From: Altererythrobacter sp. B11
GTDB taxonomy: Bacteria > Pseudomonadota > Alphaproteobacteria > Sphingomonadales > Sphingomonadaceae
Direction: 5' to 3'
Length of the DNA: 64,000 bases
Assembly (NCBI RefSeq): GCF_003569745.1
Contig: NZ_AP018498.1
Location: 3,325,001 to 3,389,000 of the forward strand
The notes under the pieces are model-generated. The model was not told where the DNA came from and did no database searches. It saw only the letters and a list, made by a program, of their open reading frames with translations. The translations under genes and the position numbers were made by a program. How positions within the stretch are numbered: the stretch's first letter is position 1; every line of letters begins with the position of its first letter. Below are positions 43,319-53,277 of the stretch, piece after piece.

Positions 43319-46300
43319 CTAATCCGCTTCGGTGCTTGGCGCCTCATCTACTCGAATGAAGTTTTCTTCCACCTGCAGATGGGGGAGATCCTCTGGCGTC
43401 ACCCAAACGTCCGCATTGATGGAACGACGGGAAGACGTCGCGTCAAGGAGCGCTGCAAGCGGCAATGATTGTTTGAGCGCCCCCCCATCCGGGGCGTCGT
43501 TCCTCGGGCGCCCGATCTCGAGTGTTCCTTCTGTGAAGCCCGTCAGGATGTAATTGGGATTGACGATCCGCAGCGTCCCCTGGGTGATCGCATAGCTTCC
43601 CGGCACGCCCGTGTCCGCGTCAGTGGCAAGGACACCATCGAAGAGATCAACCCCGGCATCGCGCGGTGCGATCGGGCCGCTTACGCCATATCGCAATGGA
43701 AGATAGTCACCGAGCAAGGGTATCGATATTGAAGTCGCCGTCACGGTTAGCGCAGCGGGGTTCACCAGCAGCGTGCCGGGCGCATAGTCGATCGTGTAGT
43801 TGCCCGAGGTGAGCCCTGCGGCGGTAAGGTCGTAGCTGCCGGCATTGACCGCGCCCTGTGCCGCCCCGCCATAGGCCAGCGTACCGCCCAGCACCGCAGC
43901 CGTCTCGCCGTTGACGAAGCCGCTATAGGTGACGCCATTGCCGCCGCTCCACGCCAACCCGTCGTAGGTCTTGGCGGCGTCATTGGCAGTCACGGTTAGC
44001 GCGGCGGGGTTCACCAGCAGCGTGCCGGGCGCATAGTCGATCGTGTAGTTGCTCGAGGTGAGCCCTGCGGTCGTGAGGTCGTAGCTGCCGGCATTGACTG
44101 CACCCTGTGCCGTCCCGCCATAGGCCAGCGTACCGCCCAGCACCGCAGCCGTCTCGCCATTAACGAAGCCGCTATAAATGATGCCATTGCCGCCCGACCA
44201 CGCCAGCCCGTCATAGGTCTTGATCGCGTTGGCAGCGGTCACGGTCAGCGCCGCCGGGTTCACCAGCAGAGTGCCCGGTGCATAGGCGATCGTATAGTTG
44301 GTGGCGGTAAGCCCCGAGGCTGTAAGTCCATAAGTGCCAGCATTGATCGCGCCTTGCGCCGGCCCGCCATAGGCCAGCGTGCCGCCCAGCACTGCAGCCG
44401 TCTCGCCGTTGACGAAGCCGCTATAGGTCACACCGTTGCCGCCGCTCCACGCCAGCCCGTCATATGTCTTCGTGGCGTTGCTGGCGGTCACTGTCAGCGC
44501 GGTAGGCGAGATCACCAACGTGCCGGGGGCGAAGCTGATGTCGTAGCCGAGCTGGCTCGAATACAGGCCGGACAGCGTCAGTCCCGCGCCCGTATAGGTG
44601 GCAGCATTCGCGCTGGATGCCGTGTAGGATGCCGTGCCGGAGACCAGCGCAGGGGTGTAGCCGGTGGGGCTGAAGGTGAGAGTGCCAACATCGGTGCTGG
44701 TCGCCGATCCGTCATAGGCCTTGGACCCGCTGCCGCCCGTCACCGTCAGCGCAGTAAGGAAGCTGCGCAGCAGCGGCGCGCTGAGCCCGTCATAGATGCG
44801 CCACGTCGCGGTGGTGCCGGCCGCATCATCGATGCTCCATCCGGCCCCGTTGAAGGTTGCCAGGGTGGTCATCTGGGCAGCGTTGCGCCCGGTAATCCCG
44901 CTTGCCGCACCGCTGGTGACGCCGAGCGAAGTGCCGGAGCTGGTGGTATTCCAGAAGCTGGCGGTCACGGTGCCCGAGTTGCCGCCGATCAGGCCGCCAA
45001 AGGAGGTTGCGGAGGCGGGCGCCCCGGTGGCGAAGCTGTTCGCCACGGTGCCGGTGTTGGTGCCGACCAGGCCGCCAGAGACCACACCTCCTTCGACCAT
45101 GCCCGTGGCATAGCTATCAGTGATGGACCCCGCGCTGGAGCCGACCAGGCCGCCTGCCGCAGACGTGCCGGCCCCGCTTGTCACCCTGCCGGTGGCGAAG
45201 GAGCCGCTGATCGTCCCCGCCGCATTGTTCCCCACCAAACCGCCCGAGCGGCCATCACTGCCCGACGTCGCCGTTCCGGTGGCGTAGGAGCCGGTGATGG
45301 CGCCGCTGTTGGTGCCTGCCAGGCCGCCCACCGCGCTGCCATCGCCGGTGGAGACCGCTGCCGAGGACGAGGAGCCGGTGATCGTGCCGCTGTTGTTGCC
45401 CGCGACTCCGCCCAGCGAGCCGGTGCTGACCGCGCCGGTGTTGGTCACGCTGCCACTGGTCGTGACTGCACTGATCACGCCGCCATTCACGGCGGCGAGC
45501 AGACCCGCATCTCGCCCGCGCACCGTTCCCGCGATCGTGAGATTGCTGACACTGCCGCCGCTACCGATCCGCCCGAAGAGGCCCGCTGGGCCGGTGGGAC
45601 GCGAAATCGACAAGCCGGTGATGCTGTGGCCCGCGCCTGCCAGGCTTCCGGTGAAGCCGGTGGTGGCGTCTCCGATGGGCACGAAGCCCGCGCCCCCGTT
45701 CCAACCCGCGGTGGGCGTCGCATCGATGTCTGCCGCCAGTACGAAATTCTGGGCGAGCAGGCTGGTGGATGCCAGCCCCTGCAGGCCGAAAAGGTCGGCG
45801 ATTTGATAGGGCGTCGCCAGCGCACCGTCACCGCCGGTCGCGCGGAGGAAGCTTGCGCCGCTGTCCAGCACGAAATTCGTCGCGGCGAAGCTGGGCAGCG
45901 AAGCCGCGAGCTGCCGCCAGTCGCCGCCCGCCAGGCGAAACGCGCTCACATTCACGGCGCTGGGCGCTGCGACGCTGCCCGATCCCGCGAGCGTGAGCCC
46001 GCCCGAAGTGGCGGTTATCGCGCCGTCTAAAGTGATCGCGCCGCCTCCCGTGGTCGACAGAGTGAGGGTCGAGCCATCCGTCCAGCCGATCGCACTGGCC
46101 AGCGTCAGTGCGCCGCCCGCCGACAAGGTGATATTGCCGCTCAGTCCGAAGCTGCCGCCGCTGGCGAGGCGCAGCAGGCCCGAGGAGGCGAGGCTGGTGT
46201 TCAGCGCATAATTCCCCGATGCATCGAGGTACACGCCGTATCCGCCCGTGGTGGTGAGCGCACCGACGCTGCTGCCGAGGAAGGACAGGTCGGTATCGGC

Positions 46301-49300
46301 ATAGCTGCCGCGCACCGAGAGATAGTTGGCCCAGGTCGCGGTCAGGCTCGGCTGTCCCGTGATCAGATGCATCGCCGTTCCGTACAGCGCCACATTCTGC
46401 ACGCCGTTGACACCGGTCATGTCGGAAAAGGCCGCACCGGCCGTTGCGCCGCCGTCCAGATAGGTGAGCACGCCACTGGCGTTCAGTCCCTCCGCAGGCG
46501 CGAGGATATAATAATAGCCATCGTTGCCGGTCACCGCGCTGCCCAACAGCGCTCCGCCCGAAACGGCGGCCACGGTGGCACCGCTCAGTGCCGCGCCGCT
46601 GCCCCCGATGCTAGCCGTCCCGGAGATCGCGACGGGCGTGGTGGAATAGCGCCAGCCCAAATAGGGATAGAGGTTGGTTCCCGTGCTCCACGCCGATGAC
46701 GAGAAGCCTGCCGGAAGGCTGCCCTGGAGTTGCGCCGTCGTCCGTCCGGTGACGCCGGGCGCGCTGCCACCCGCAAATCCCTGCAGCACGCCGCTCGTTT
46801 GGGTATTCCAATAGCTGTTGGTAATCGCCGACCCCAACGCGTTGTTGTACCCCACGAAGCCGCCGAGGCTGGTGGTGCCGCTCACGCGCCCCGTCGAATA
46901 TGCGCCAGTGATCGTGCCGTTGATATAGTTCACGCCGACGAAGCCGCCGACGTTGGAGGCCCCGCCCAGGGCGACCACCGCGCCGGTCGCATAGGAATCC
47001 TGGATCGAGCCCTCGTTGTGGCCAACGAAACCGCCGATCGGGCCCGAAGAGCCGGTGACGGTGCCCGTGGCGTAGGACCGGAGAATCGTCCCGCCATTGC
47101 CCCCGGTGAAGCCGTTCCCGCCGACCAGACCGCCCACATAGCCGAAGCCAGCGGTTGCGTTGGTCCCGGTTACGGCGCCCGTCGCATAGGATTGCGTGAT
47201 CGAGCCGCCGTTCACCAGATATCCGGCCAGGCCGCCGACCTGATAGCCCGCGCCCGTAACCGCGCCGCCGGCCCAGGAATCGCTGACCGCACCGCCATCG
47301 ACCGTGCCGATCAGCCCGCCGGCATTGGATTCAGTGGTGGACGTGCCCACTACCGTGGTCGTGGCGCTGGCGTTCGACAGCGTGCCGCCCTGCATATAGC
47401 CGATCAGCGCGCCGACGGTGCCGCTGCCGGTCACGCTGCCGCCGGTGAGGCTGACATTTGCGATCGCGGCGTTGGCGGTTGCGCCGAACAGCCCGACATA
47501 AAAGGCCCCTCGGTTGATCCCCAGCCCGGTGATGTTGTGGCCCGTGCCGTCGAAGCTGCCCGTGAACGGGAGGGCATTGTCGCCCACCGGAAGGAAGCCC
47601 GCTGCCCGCCACAGTCCGGCGTAATTCCCGTTGCCATCCGCGGTAAATGCGCTCGTGAGATCCAGGTTCGCGCCCAGCGAGTAGCTGGCCGTCTTGTCGG
47701 TCGCCATCAGCTGCAACGCCGCGCCGGTGGCGATCACCGAGGAATATTCGTTGCGCAGCATCGGTCGGGTGTCGCCCCCCAGCATCACCCAGGTGTTGCC
47801 GAAATCGAAGCCGGCATAGGTCGCCTGTGTGCGGGCGTTGGCTGTGGTGATGCCGGTGCCACCGGTGCCCGCGCTCGTCGCCTGCCCCGTCGTGTTGATG
47901 TCCCAGTAGCCGTCGGTCACGCTTCCGGCGGTCGCATCGACGGTGCCGATCAATCCGCCCGTGCCGGTCGTGCCGGTCACCGCGCCGCTGGCATAGACGT
48001 TGGTCAGCGTGTAGCCCTGCAGCGTCGAGCCGACCAGCCCGCCTGCGGAGACACCAGTGCTGGTAACCGAACCGGTAGCATAGGAATTGCTGATGCTGGT
48101 TGCACGGTTGCGGCCGACCAGCCCGCCCACCTCGCCGGCGCCGCTCACGCTGGCGGAGGACGAAGAACCGCTGATCGTCGCTTGGTCGCTCAACCCGACA
48201 AGACCGCCGACTTCTCCACCGACTGCGGAAACGCTTCCCGTCACGTGCACGTTGCTGATCTGCACGGGGTTGAAGCGACCCGCCAGACCGCCCACGGTGC
48301 CCGCGCCCAAGATCGCCACATTGCTCAAGGTCAGGTCACGGACGCCGCCCGAAAGAAGGCCGAACAGACCGATGGTTCCCAGGTCGGGCCGATCGATCGT
48401 CAGGCGATCGACAAAATGGCCAAGCCCGGCGAACGTGCCCGTAAACCCATCGATTGGCGCGAAACCCGCGCCGCTGTTCCACCCGGCAGTGGCCGATGCA
48501 TCGATGTCGCCCGCCAGCGCATAAGCGCCGCCCCCGCTCATCGCCTGCAACTGGGTAAGGTTGCGGATCAGCGTATAGGTCGTGCCGTTGACCTGAAACA
48601 CGGAGCTCGCGCCGGGCAGGGAGATGCGCGCGCCCGAAGCCAACACATAATCGTTTCCAACTCCCACCACCAGATTGAGATGCGCATTGGAACCAGTGAG
48701 CGTCAGGTCCCGTGCAATCGTGATATCCCCGCCCGCCGTAAGCGTGAATTCCGCGGCGGCGTGGGTGTCGGTCAGCGCGGCATTGATCGTCAGATCGCCG
48801 GCCGATTGAAGCGACAGGATGCCGTTGCTGGTCAGCGGGCCGGTGACCGTAAAACTTCCGTTGTTCACGAACGTGAAGTTGCTGCTCGACGAAGATGCGG
48901 CGAGCCTGGCGACGCTGTTGTTGGCATTGCCCAGACTGATACTGCCGCCATTGGCGGTGGTCGCCGACAGCGTCCCGACCCGCACAGTCCCGCTCGACTG
49001 GCTGATACCGCCCGCCCCCGCCGACAGGATCAGCGCGCTATCCGCGTTCGTGCCGAGGATATTGGCGTTGATAAAGATGCCGCCCGTGGCCGAATCCGCC
49101 AGGAGCGAAAGCGTCGTCGCCGCGTTCCACGTCACCGGCGCTGAGATCGTTATATTGCCCGCCTCGCTTCCAGCGCCGACAGTGTTCAGGGCTACGTTGG
49201 TCGTGGCCAGATAGCTCGACAGTGTCGTGTTGTTGATGTTCGCCCCGCTGCCCAGAGGCAGCACCAGCTGGGGTTCCTCGCTGAAGTCGATACTGACATT

Positions 49301-50392
49301 GGAGGACCCGGTGCTGGATACCGTGATATTATAGGGATCAACGAGCCACGTGCCCGTCTTGCCCGACGCGGCCAGCGTGGAAATGCGCAGGTCCGGCGCA
49401 AAGGACAGGCTGGCCGCCGATGTCTCGACGAAGCCGCCATTGCCGCCATCGGGCGCCGATGCGTCGATCGTTCCGCCCGCGGAGACCAAGCCGCCCGCCA
49501 TGTCCGCGAGCAGCAGCACGCGTCCGGATCGGTTGGACAGCGTCCGCGCCTCGATCGTGCCGGTATTCGCGACCACTGACGAAAGCGCCGCGTCCGCCGC
49601 CTCGGCGCGCAGCAGCACGTTGCCGCCGTTCGCCGCGATCAGTCCGCCGTTCTGGACCAGCGTGTGCGTGGTCGCGCCGTCGACCTCGATCTTGAGGTGC
49701 CCGTCGGCGCCCGCGTCGAGAGTGACCGTCGAACCCGCCGCCAGCGCGACGTCGCCGTGCTCCGCGTGGATCGCGCCGGTGTTGTTGATCGTGCCACCGA
49801 TCAGCACGACCGATCCGCCGGGGGCGGCGGTGATCCGCCCGTGATTGAGGATCGATCCCGTCGCCCCGCCCAGCGCGAAAACGTCTCGCCCGGCGAGGAA
49901 ATCGGCGTCGGTGATGTTGGCCGTCGAAGCGACCAGCCCGCCGACATCGACCTGCGCGGTGCTGCTGAACAGCACGCCGTTGGGGTTGACGACATAGACC
50001 TTGCCATTGGCCGCCATTCGACCGGCAATCGTGCTGCTGGCGCCCGAGATGACCCGGTTGAGTGTCACCGCATTGGCATCCGGCTGGCGGAACACTACGC
50101 TGCCCTGCTCTCCGATATCGAAGCTCTGCCAGTTGATGATTCCGCGCTGGCTCGCCTGGTCGACCGTCAGTGTCGTGCCGTCGGCGCCGATCCGCACCGA
50201 CCCCGCCATTACAGTGCCGCCGCTGGGCAGCACCGCCGGATCGGACGTGGTCTGCGCGCGGGCGGAGGGAGCCAACGCCAGACTGGCGAGCGAGGCCCCG
50301 GCCAGCGCAAGCGTGACGACGCGGCGCCGCGCGGCTTTGGCTGAGGGAGGGGGAACCGAGGCGGCGTGATTCAAGGCGGTGCTGCGGGCCAT
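43319..50392 (-). CDS. Large TpsA exoprotein with FHA N-domain, GLUG and MBG repeats
   Basis: The protein of about 2,357 residues has a signal peptide (RRRVVTLALAGASLASLALA, cleavage after residue 46), a filamentous-haemagglutinin TPS domain (GIINWQSFDIGEQGSVVFRQ, then NPNGVLFSSTAQVDVGGLVA), long stretches of GLUG repeats (GGLVGRN...NSYATGSVTS) at about residues 690-880, 910-1230 and 1520-1870, then YDG/MBG repeats at about 1880-2280, including three near-identical 83-residue units. It should be secreted by the TpsB protein encoded just upstream and act as an adhesin or biofilm matrix protein. Start ATG 50392 follows GGAA, and a TTG at 50404 is in frame. Confidence 0.9.
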   Translation of the reverse strand: MARSTALNHAASVPPPSAKAARRRVVTLALAGASLASLALAPSARAQTTSDPAVLPSGGTVMAGSVRIGADGTTLTVDQASQRGIINWQSFDIGEQGSVVFRQPDANAVTLNRVISGASSTIAGRMAANGKVYVVNPNGVLFSSTAQVDVGGLVASTANITDADFLAGRDVFALGGATGSILNHGRITAAPGGSVVLIGGTINNTGAIHAEHGDVALAAGSTVTLDAGADGHLKIEVDGATTHTLVQNGGLIAANGGNVLLRAEAADAALSSVVANTGTIEARTLSNRSGRVLLLADMAGGLVSAGGTIDASAPDGGNGGFVETSAASLSFAPDLRISTLAASGKTGTWLVDPYNITVSSTGSSNVSIDFSEEPQLVLPLGSGANINNTTLSSYLATTNVALNTVGAGSEAGNITISAPVTWNAATTLSLLADSATGGIFINANILGTNADSALILSAGAGGISQSSGTVRVGTLSATTANGGSISLGNANNSVARLAASSSSSNFTFVNNGSFTVTGPLTSNGILSLQSAGDLTINAALTDTHAAAEFTLTAGGDITIARDLTLTGSNAHLNLVVGVGNDYVLASGARISLPGASSVFQVNGTTYTLIRNLTQLQAMSGGGAYALAGDIDASATAGWNSGAGFAPIDGFTGTFAGLGHFVDRLTIDRPDLGTIGLFGLLSGGVRDLTLSNVAILGAGTVGGLAGRFNPVQISNVHVTGSVSAVGGEVGGLVGLSDQATISGSSSSASVSGAGEVGGLVGRNRATSISNSYATGSVTSTGVSAGGLVGSTLQGYTLTNVYASGAVTGTTGTGGLIGTVDATAGSVTDGYWDINTTGQATSAGTGGTGITTANARTQATYAGFDFGNTWVMLGGDTRPMLRNEYSSVIATGAALQLMATDKTASYSLGANLDLTSAFTADGNGNYAGLWRAAGFLPVGDNALPFTGSFDGTGHNITGLGINRGAFYVGLFGATANAAIANVSLTGGSVTGSGTVGALIGYMQGGTLSNASATTTVVGTSTTESNAGGLIGTVDGGAVSDSWAGGAVTGAGYQVGGLAGYLVNGGSITQSYATGAVTGTNATAGFGYVGGLVGGNGFTGGNGGTILRSYATGTVTGSSGPIGGFVGHNEGSIQDSYATGAVVALGGASNVGGFVGVNYINGTITGAYSTGRVSGTTSLGGFVGYNNALGSAITNSYWNTQTSGVLQGFAGGSAPGVTGRTTAQLQGSLPAGFSSSAWSTGTNLYPYLGWRYSTTPVAISGTASIGGSGAALSGATVAAVSGGALLGSAVTGNDGYYYILAPAEGLNASGVLTYLDGGATAGAAFSDMTGVNGVQNVALYGTAMHLITGQPSLTATWANYLSVRGSYADTDLSFLGSSVGALTTTGGYGVYLDASGNYALNTSLASSGLLRLASGGSFGLSGNITLSAGGALTLASAIGWTDGSTLTLSTTGGGAITLDGAITATSGGLTLAGSGSVAAPSAVNVSAFRLAGGDWRQLAASLPSFAATNFVLDSGASFLRATGGDGALATPYQIADLFGLQGLASTSLLAQNFVLAADIDATPTAGWNGGAGFVPIGDATTGFTGSLAGAGHSITGLSISRPTGPAGLFGRIGSGGSVSNLTIAGTVRGRDAGLLAAVNGGVISAVTTSGSVTNTGAVSTGSLGGVAGNNSGTITGSSSSAAVSTGDGSAVGGLAGTNSGAITGSYATGTATSGSDGRSGGLVGNNAAGTISGSFATGRVTSGAGTSAAGGLVGSSAGSITDSYATGMVEGGVVSGGLVGTNTGTVANSFATGAPASATSFGGLIGGNSGTVTASFWNTTSSGTSLGVTSGAASGITGRNAAQMTTLATFNGAGWSIDDAAGTTATWRIYDGLSAPLLRSFLTALTVTGGSGSKAYDGSATSTDVGTLTFSPTGYTPALVSGTASYTASSANAATYTGAGLTLSGLYSSQLGYDISFAPGTLVISPTALTVTASNATKTYDGLAWSGGNGVTYSGFVNGETAAVLGGTLAYGGPAQGAINAGTYGLTASGLTATNYTIAYAPGTLLVNPAALTVTAANAIKTYDGLAWSGGNGIIYSGFVNGETAAVLGGTLAYGGTAQGAVNAGSYDLTTAGLTSSNYTIDYAPGTLLVNPAALTVTANDAAKTYDGLAWSGGNGVTYSGFVNGETAAVLGGTLAYGGAAQGAVNAGSYDLTAAGLTSGNYTIDYAPGTLLVNPAALTVTATSISIPLLGDYLPLRYGVSGPIAPRDAGVDLFDGVLATDADTGVPGSYAITQGTLRIVNPNYILTGFTEGTLEIGRPRNDAPDGGALKQSLPLAALLDATSSRRSINADVWVTPEDLPHLQVEENFIRVDEAPSTEAD
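43742..44488. repeat. Three 249-bp tandem repeats encoding MBG units
   Basis: Units start at 43742, 43991 and 44240, and a diverged fourth start occurs at 44489, each exactly 249 bp apart. Each encodes 83 residues with TYDGLAWSGGNG, GETAAVLGGTLAYGG and NYTIxYAPGTLLVNPAA. DNA identity between units is very high, higher than needed to keep the protein sequence, which points to recent duplication or gene conversion. Confidence 0.9.
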
Positions 50393-50404
50393 GGGGTGTT
50401 CCAA

Positions 50405-52153
50405 TCAGAAATGCTTGGAGAGGGTGAGCCAGCCGCGCGCATTTCTGCGGCTGCCATCCTGATTATGGCGCGAATCGGCGCCGCCGGGGTTGCTGCCGAT
50501 GGGCACGGCCACCACCGCACCCAGCACGAAGCCGCGCGGCAGCGAATAGGATACGCCGACGCCCGCGCCGCCAAGCGTATAGCTGCCCTTCGTGCCCGGC
50601 AGCGCCCCGCCGGGCCACGTTTTCGCGCGTTGCCGGATCATCCCGATATCGGCGAAGCCGTAGAGATCGAGGGCCGTCGACGCGAATTGCGCACCCTGAT
50701 GCACCTCCAGCGAGGCAATATAGCCGGTGTCGCCCAGCCCCTCGTTGACCGGATAGGCACGGACGCCCGCCGGGCCGCCCAGCGCAAACTGCTCGGATGA
50801 ATCGAGGTTGTTGAGCGCCCATTGCCCGGCGACGCTGGCCCGCACGAAGGTCGCGGCGCCCACACGCTGATCGTGTGAGGCGCTGGCTTCGGCCTTGGCA
50901 TAGGCGCCGTCCGTGCGGGCGGTGACTCGATCGAGCGCCTGGTCGAACGCCAATCCCGACAGATCGAGCCCACCCACGGTCATGCCGATCGAATAGCGCG
51001 ATCGGCCACCCGCCGCATCGAGCGACTCGCCGCCCAGCGACAGCGACACACGATGGATATGCTTGCGGTGCGCGGGCGCGCCCAGCAGATCGTCATTATA
51101 TTGGCCATGTTCATAGGCGGCACGGAAATCGAGGGAATCGGAACTGCTGCGCACCAAGGGGTAGGTGAGATCGATCCCCTGCGTCCACGCGTCGCCGCGC
51201 CCGTCGAGGGACGCGAACGATCCACCCAGCTTGTAGCGAAGATAGCTGACGTGCGCCTCGACCCGCCATCCGTCGAAACCGATCGGGACGCTCCAACCCA
51301 GCCAGCCATAGCCGAGACCTTCGGATCCCAAGGCGAGCGCCGATACCCGGTCGCCACGCCCGGTGAGCCCGTCGATCGTGAGCGTGCCGATCGCGCGATA
51401 TCGCCCTGTTGACACCGCACCGCCGTTGTCGCCGCCGACGCTACCGCGCAGCAGGGGCGCGTCCCGTACGGTCAACGCCAAATCGCTGGTGCCATGCTCG
51501 GCGCCCGCCTTCAGCACGCCATCCGCACTCACGCCCGGCAGGTCGTTGGCGATCAGCATCCCCCGCTCCAGTGCGTCCGCCGAATAGGGCATGCCTTGCT
51601 TCAGCCGGGCGCCAGCCACCCGCGCCACGAATGCGCCATCCGCGCGGCGGGCCTGATCGTCGAGCACGAGTTGGCCGAAACGCCCCTCGATCAACTGAAT
51701 CCGTACTGTGCCGGCGGTGATGTCCTGTGGCGGCAGCACCGCGCGGGCAAAAAAGCCACGACGGCGGTATACATCCGCCAGCGTTCGCGCCGCCGCGCGA
51801 AGCTCCTCCAGCCCCAACGTCTTCCCGACGAAGGGCTGCACCGCAGCAGTGAGATCGGCAATCGGAACGAGTGTCGCCCCCTCGATAGAGAAGCGCTGGA
51901 CTAGCACGCGCTCCTCCTCAGGGGTCGGAGATGGGGTCAACTGCTGCGTCGCCTCCGGAACGCGCTGCGGCGTGGTGGTGAAAACGCCCTCGCGGAGCTG
52001 GCGTTGCAAGCTGCCCGCGTCGGGCGCATTCTGCGCGGCGGCGCCGTGAGGAATCAGGGCGGCTCCACTGCAAAGGAGCAGAAGCAGCCATCCGGGACGC
52101 GAGAAAACTTTGCGCGAAACTGCGTCTCTTCGGACGCCCGCGGCACTTGTCAC
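50405..52153 (-). CDS. TpsB two-partner secretion transporter (ShlB/FhaC/HecB family)
   Basis: From a GTG at 52153 (GAGGGGA nine bases upstream) the protein has 582 residues, the usual TpsB length. It has a signal peptide (WLLLLLCSGAALIPHGAAAQ), a POTRA region (VLVQRFSIEGATLVPIADL, then VYRRRGFFARAVLPPQDI), and a 16-strand barrel with the conserved FALGGPAGVRAYPVNEGLGD motif in the pore loop and a C-terminal LTLSKHF. It threads the unfolded TpsA partner through the outer membrane. The frame is open upstream to 52468, but that part overlaps the AraC remnant. TpsA starts 12 bp after its stop. Confidence 0.9.
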   Translation of the reverse strand: MTSAAGVRRDAVSRKVFSRPGWLLLLLCSGAALIPHGAAAQNAPDAGSLQRQLREGVFTTTPQRVPEATQQLTPSPTPEEERVLVQRFSIEGATLVPIADLTAAVQPFVGKTLGLEELRAAARTLADVYRRRGFFARAVLPPQDITAGTVRIQLIEGRFGQLVLDDQARRADGAFVARVAGARLKQGMPYSADALERGMLIANDLPGVSADGVLKAGAEHGTSDLALTVRDAPLLRGSVGGDNGGAVSTGRYRAIGTLTIDGLTGRGDRVSALALGSEGLGYGWLGWSVPIGFDGWRVEAHVSYLRYKLGGSFASLDGRGDAWTQGIDLTYPLVRSSSDSLDFRAAYEHGQYNDDLLGAPAHRKHIHRVSLSLGGESLDAAGGRSRYSIGMTVGGLDLSGLAFDQALDRVTARTDGAYAKAEASASHDQRVGAATFVRASVAGQWALNNLDSSEQFALGGPAGVRAYPVNEGLGDTGYIASLEVHQGAQFASTALDLYGFADIGMIRQRAKTWPGGALPGTKGSYTLGGAGVGVSYSLPRGFVLGAVVAVPIGSNPGGADSRHNQDGSRRNARGWLTLSKHF

Positions 52154-52283
52154 GATTTGCTTCCCCTCGCACTCCAGCGCCGCGCTAATGCGATCCCCGG
52201 TACCTTTGCTTAGGGTCACGTTCCTTATCAACTCGTCAACGCAGTCGGTGTGGCTGACCTTTGCGGGATCACGCGATGGCTCA

Positions 52284-52825
52284 TCATCGCCTCCTTGCCG
52301 GGGCCGACGCGGCAGGCACCCTTTCGGTGCTTCCGAAGTAGCGCGCTGGCGTGCTGCCCGTTGCCTTCTTGAACATGGTGATGAAGGCGTTGACGGACTC
52401 GTAGCCGAGCGAACTGGAAACCGTCTGGACCGGGGATCCGCCTGCCAGTTCACGCAGCGCGACCACAAGGTGCAGTTGCTGTCGCCAGCGGCCGAAGGTG
52501 AGGCCTGTTTCCCGCACCATCAGGCGTGCCAGCGATCGCTCGCTCATCGCGACGCGCTTGCCCATTGGCTGAGTGTGCTGCGGTCAGAGGGTTGGGCCGT
52601 TAGCGCGTCGGCCATGACGCGAATCTTGGGATGTGGTGAAACGGGAAGATTGAAGCGCTCGCGCGGCATCTCGGCCAGCTCATCGAACGCGACCCTCGCA
52701 AGCCGGGCAACATGGCCCTCTGCAGGATAGTCGGCGCCTTCGCGGGCAAGTGGGCCCACGATCTCCGGATCATCGGGGAGATAGCCAGTGTGCAGCGCTC
52801 TCGCGAAAACTGCGCGGCGCTGGAC
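52284..52825 (-). pseudogene. Frameshifted AraC-family regulator remnant
   Basis: Two frames join to an AraC-type regulator: GHVARLARVAFDELAEMPRE and SDRSTLSQWA in one, then KRVAMSERSLARLMVRETGL, TFGRWRQQLHLVVALRELAG and SLGYESVNAFITMFKKATGS in the other. The break is at about 52561, where TGG GC AAG replaces an expected TGG GCN AAG, a one-base deletion. The N-terminal cupin region is missing upstream of an in-frame stop at 52826-52828. Either a pseudogene or, for the frameshift only, a sequencing error. It sits upstream of tpsB in the same direction and may once have regulated the secretion pair. Confidence 0.7.
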
Positions 52826-53277
52826 TCAACGAACAGATAGTTCGGTCGAGCATTCTCGGTCGTCAGCCTGTGTGCGAATGGATGACGATGTGCGGCTTCG
52901 CGCGGGCCGCCTCCCGCCTGTCGGATTCAAAGGCGGTGTCTGGAGAAAGCTGACGTTCGCTCGCAATAAAAATGCCGCCATCAGCCGTTGAGTGGCGGCT
53001 ATTGGACGTCTTGCAGCGGTCCGTCACAACCAGGCGCCCGTGGATGCACGCCGCCGTCCTTCACCCGGATGTCTCGGGGGCGGCAGTGCATCGATCATCA
53101 TCCGCAAATTGAGGCATGCGCTTGCCCTTCGTGCGGCTCGGGAGATGGAAAAGGCGGCAACGGTTGCAGTGGTAAGTCCGGAGCAGCAAGCCGGAGCACC
53201 GCACGAAGACGTGCGCGTCCTCCTCCGACCGGTAGGAAACCTTCTTCAAACAGATGCTCGATCGGGTTCGCACTCGG
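52826..53277. other. Intergenic stretch without a recognisable gene
   Basis: About 450 bases between the AraC remnant and xthA. Short frames on both strands show no family similarity and no ribosome-binding sites. It may contain decayed N-terminal sequence of the AraC gene, but I cannot identify any. No clear terminator for xthA was found. Confidence 0.5.

Noticed and set aside
44354-46030. 558-residue plus-strand frame opposite the TpsA gene
   Set aside because: It is the antisense shadow of the GLUG and MBG repeats, rich in Ala, Gly and Arg without any domain. The minus-strand TpsA frame has clear family motifs.
46730-49144. 804-residue plus-strand frame opposite the TpsA gene
   Set aside because: Antisense shadow of repetitive GC-rich coding sequence. 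Composition is not protein-like.
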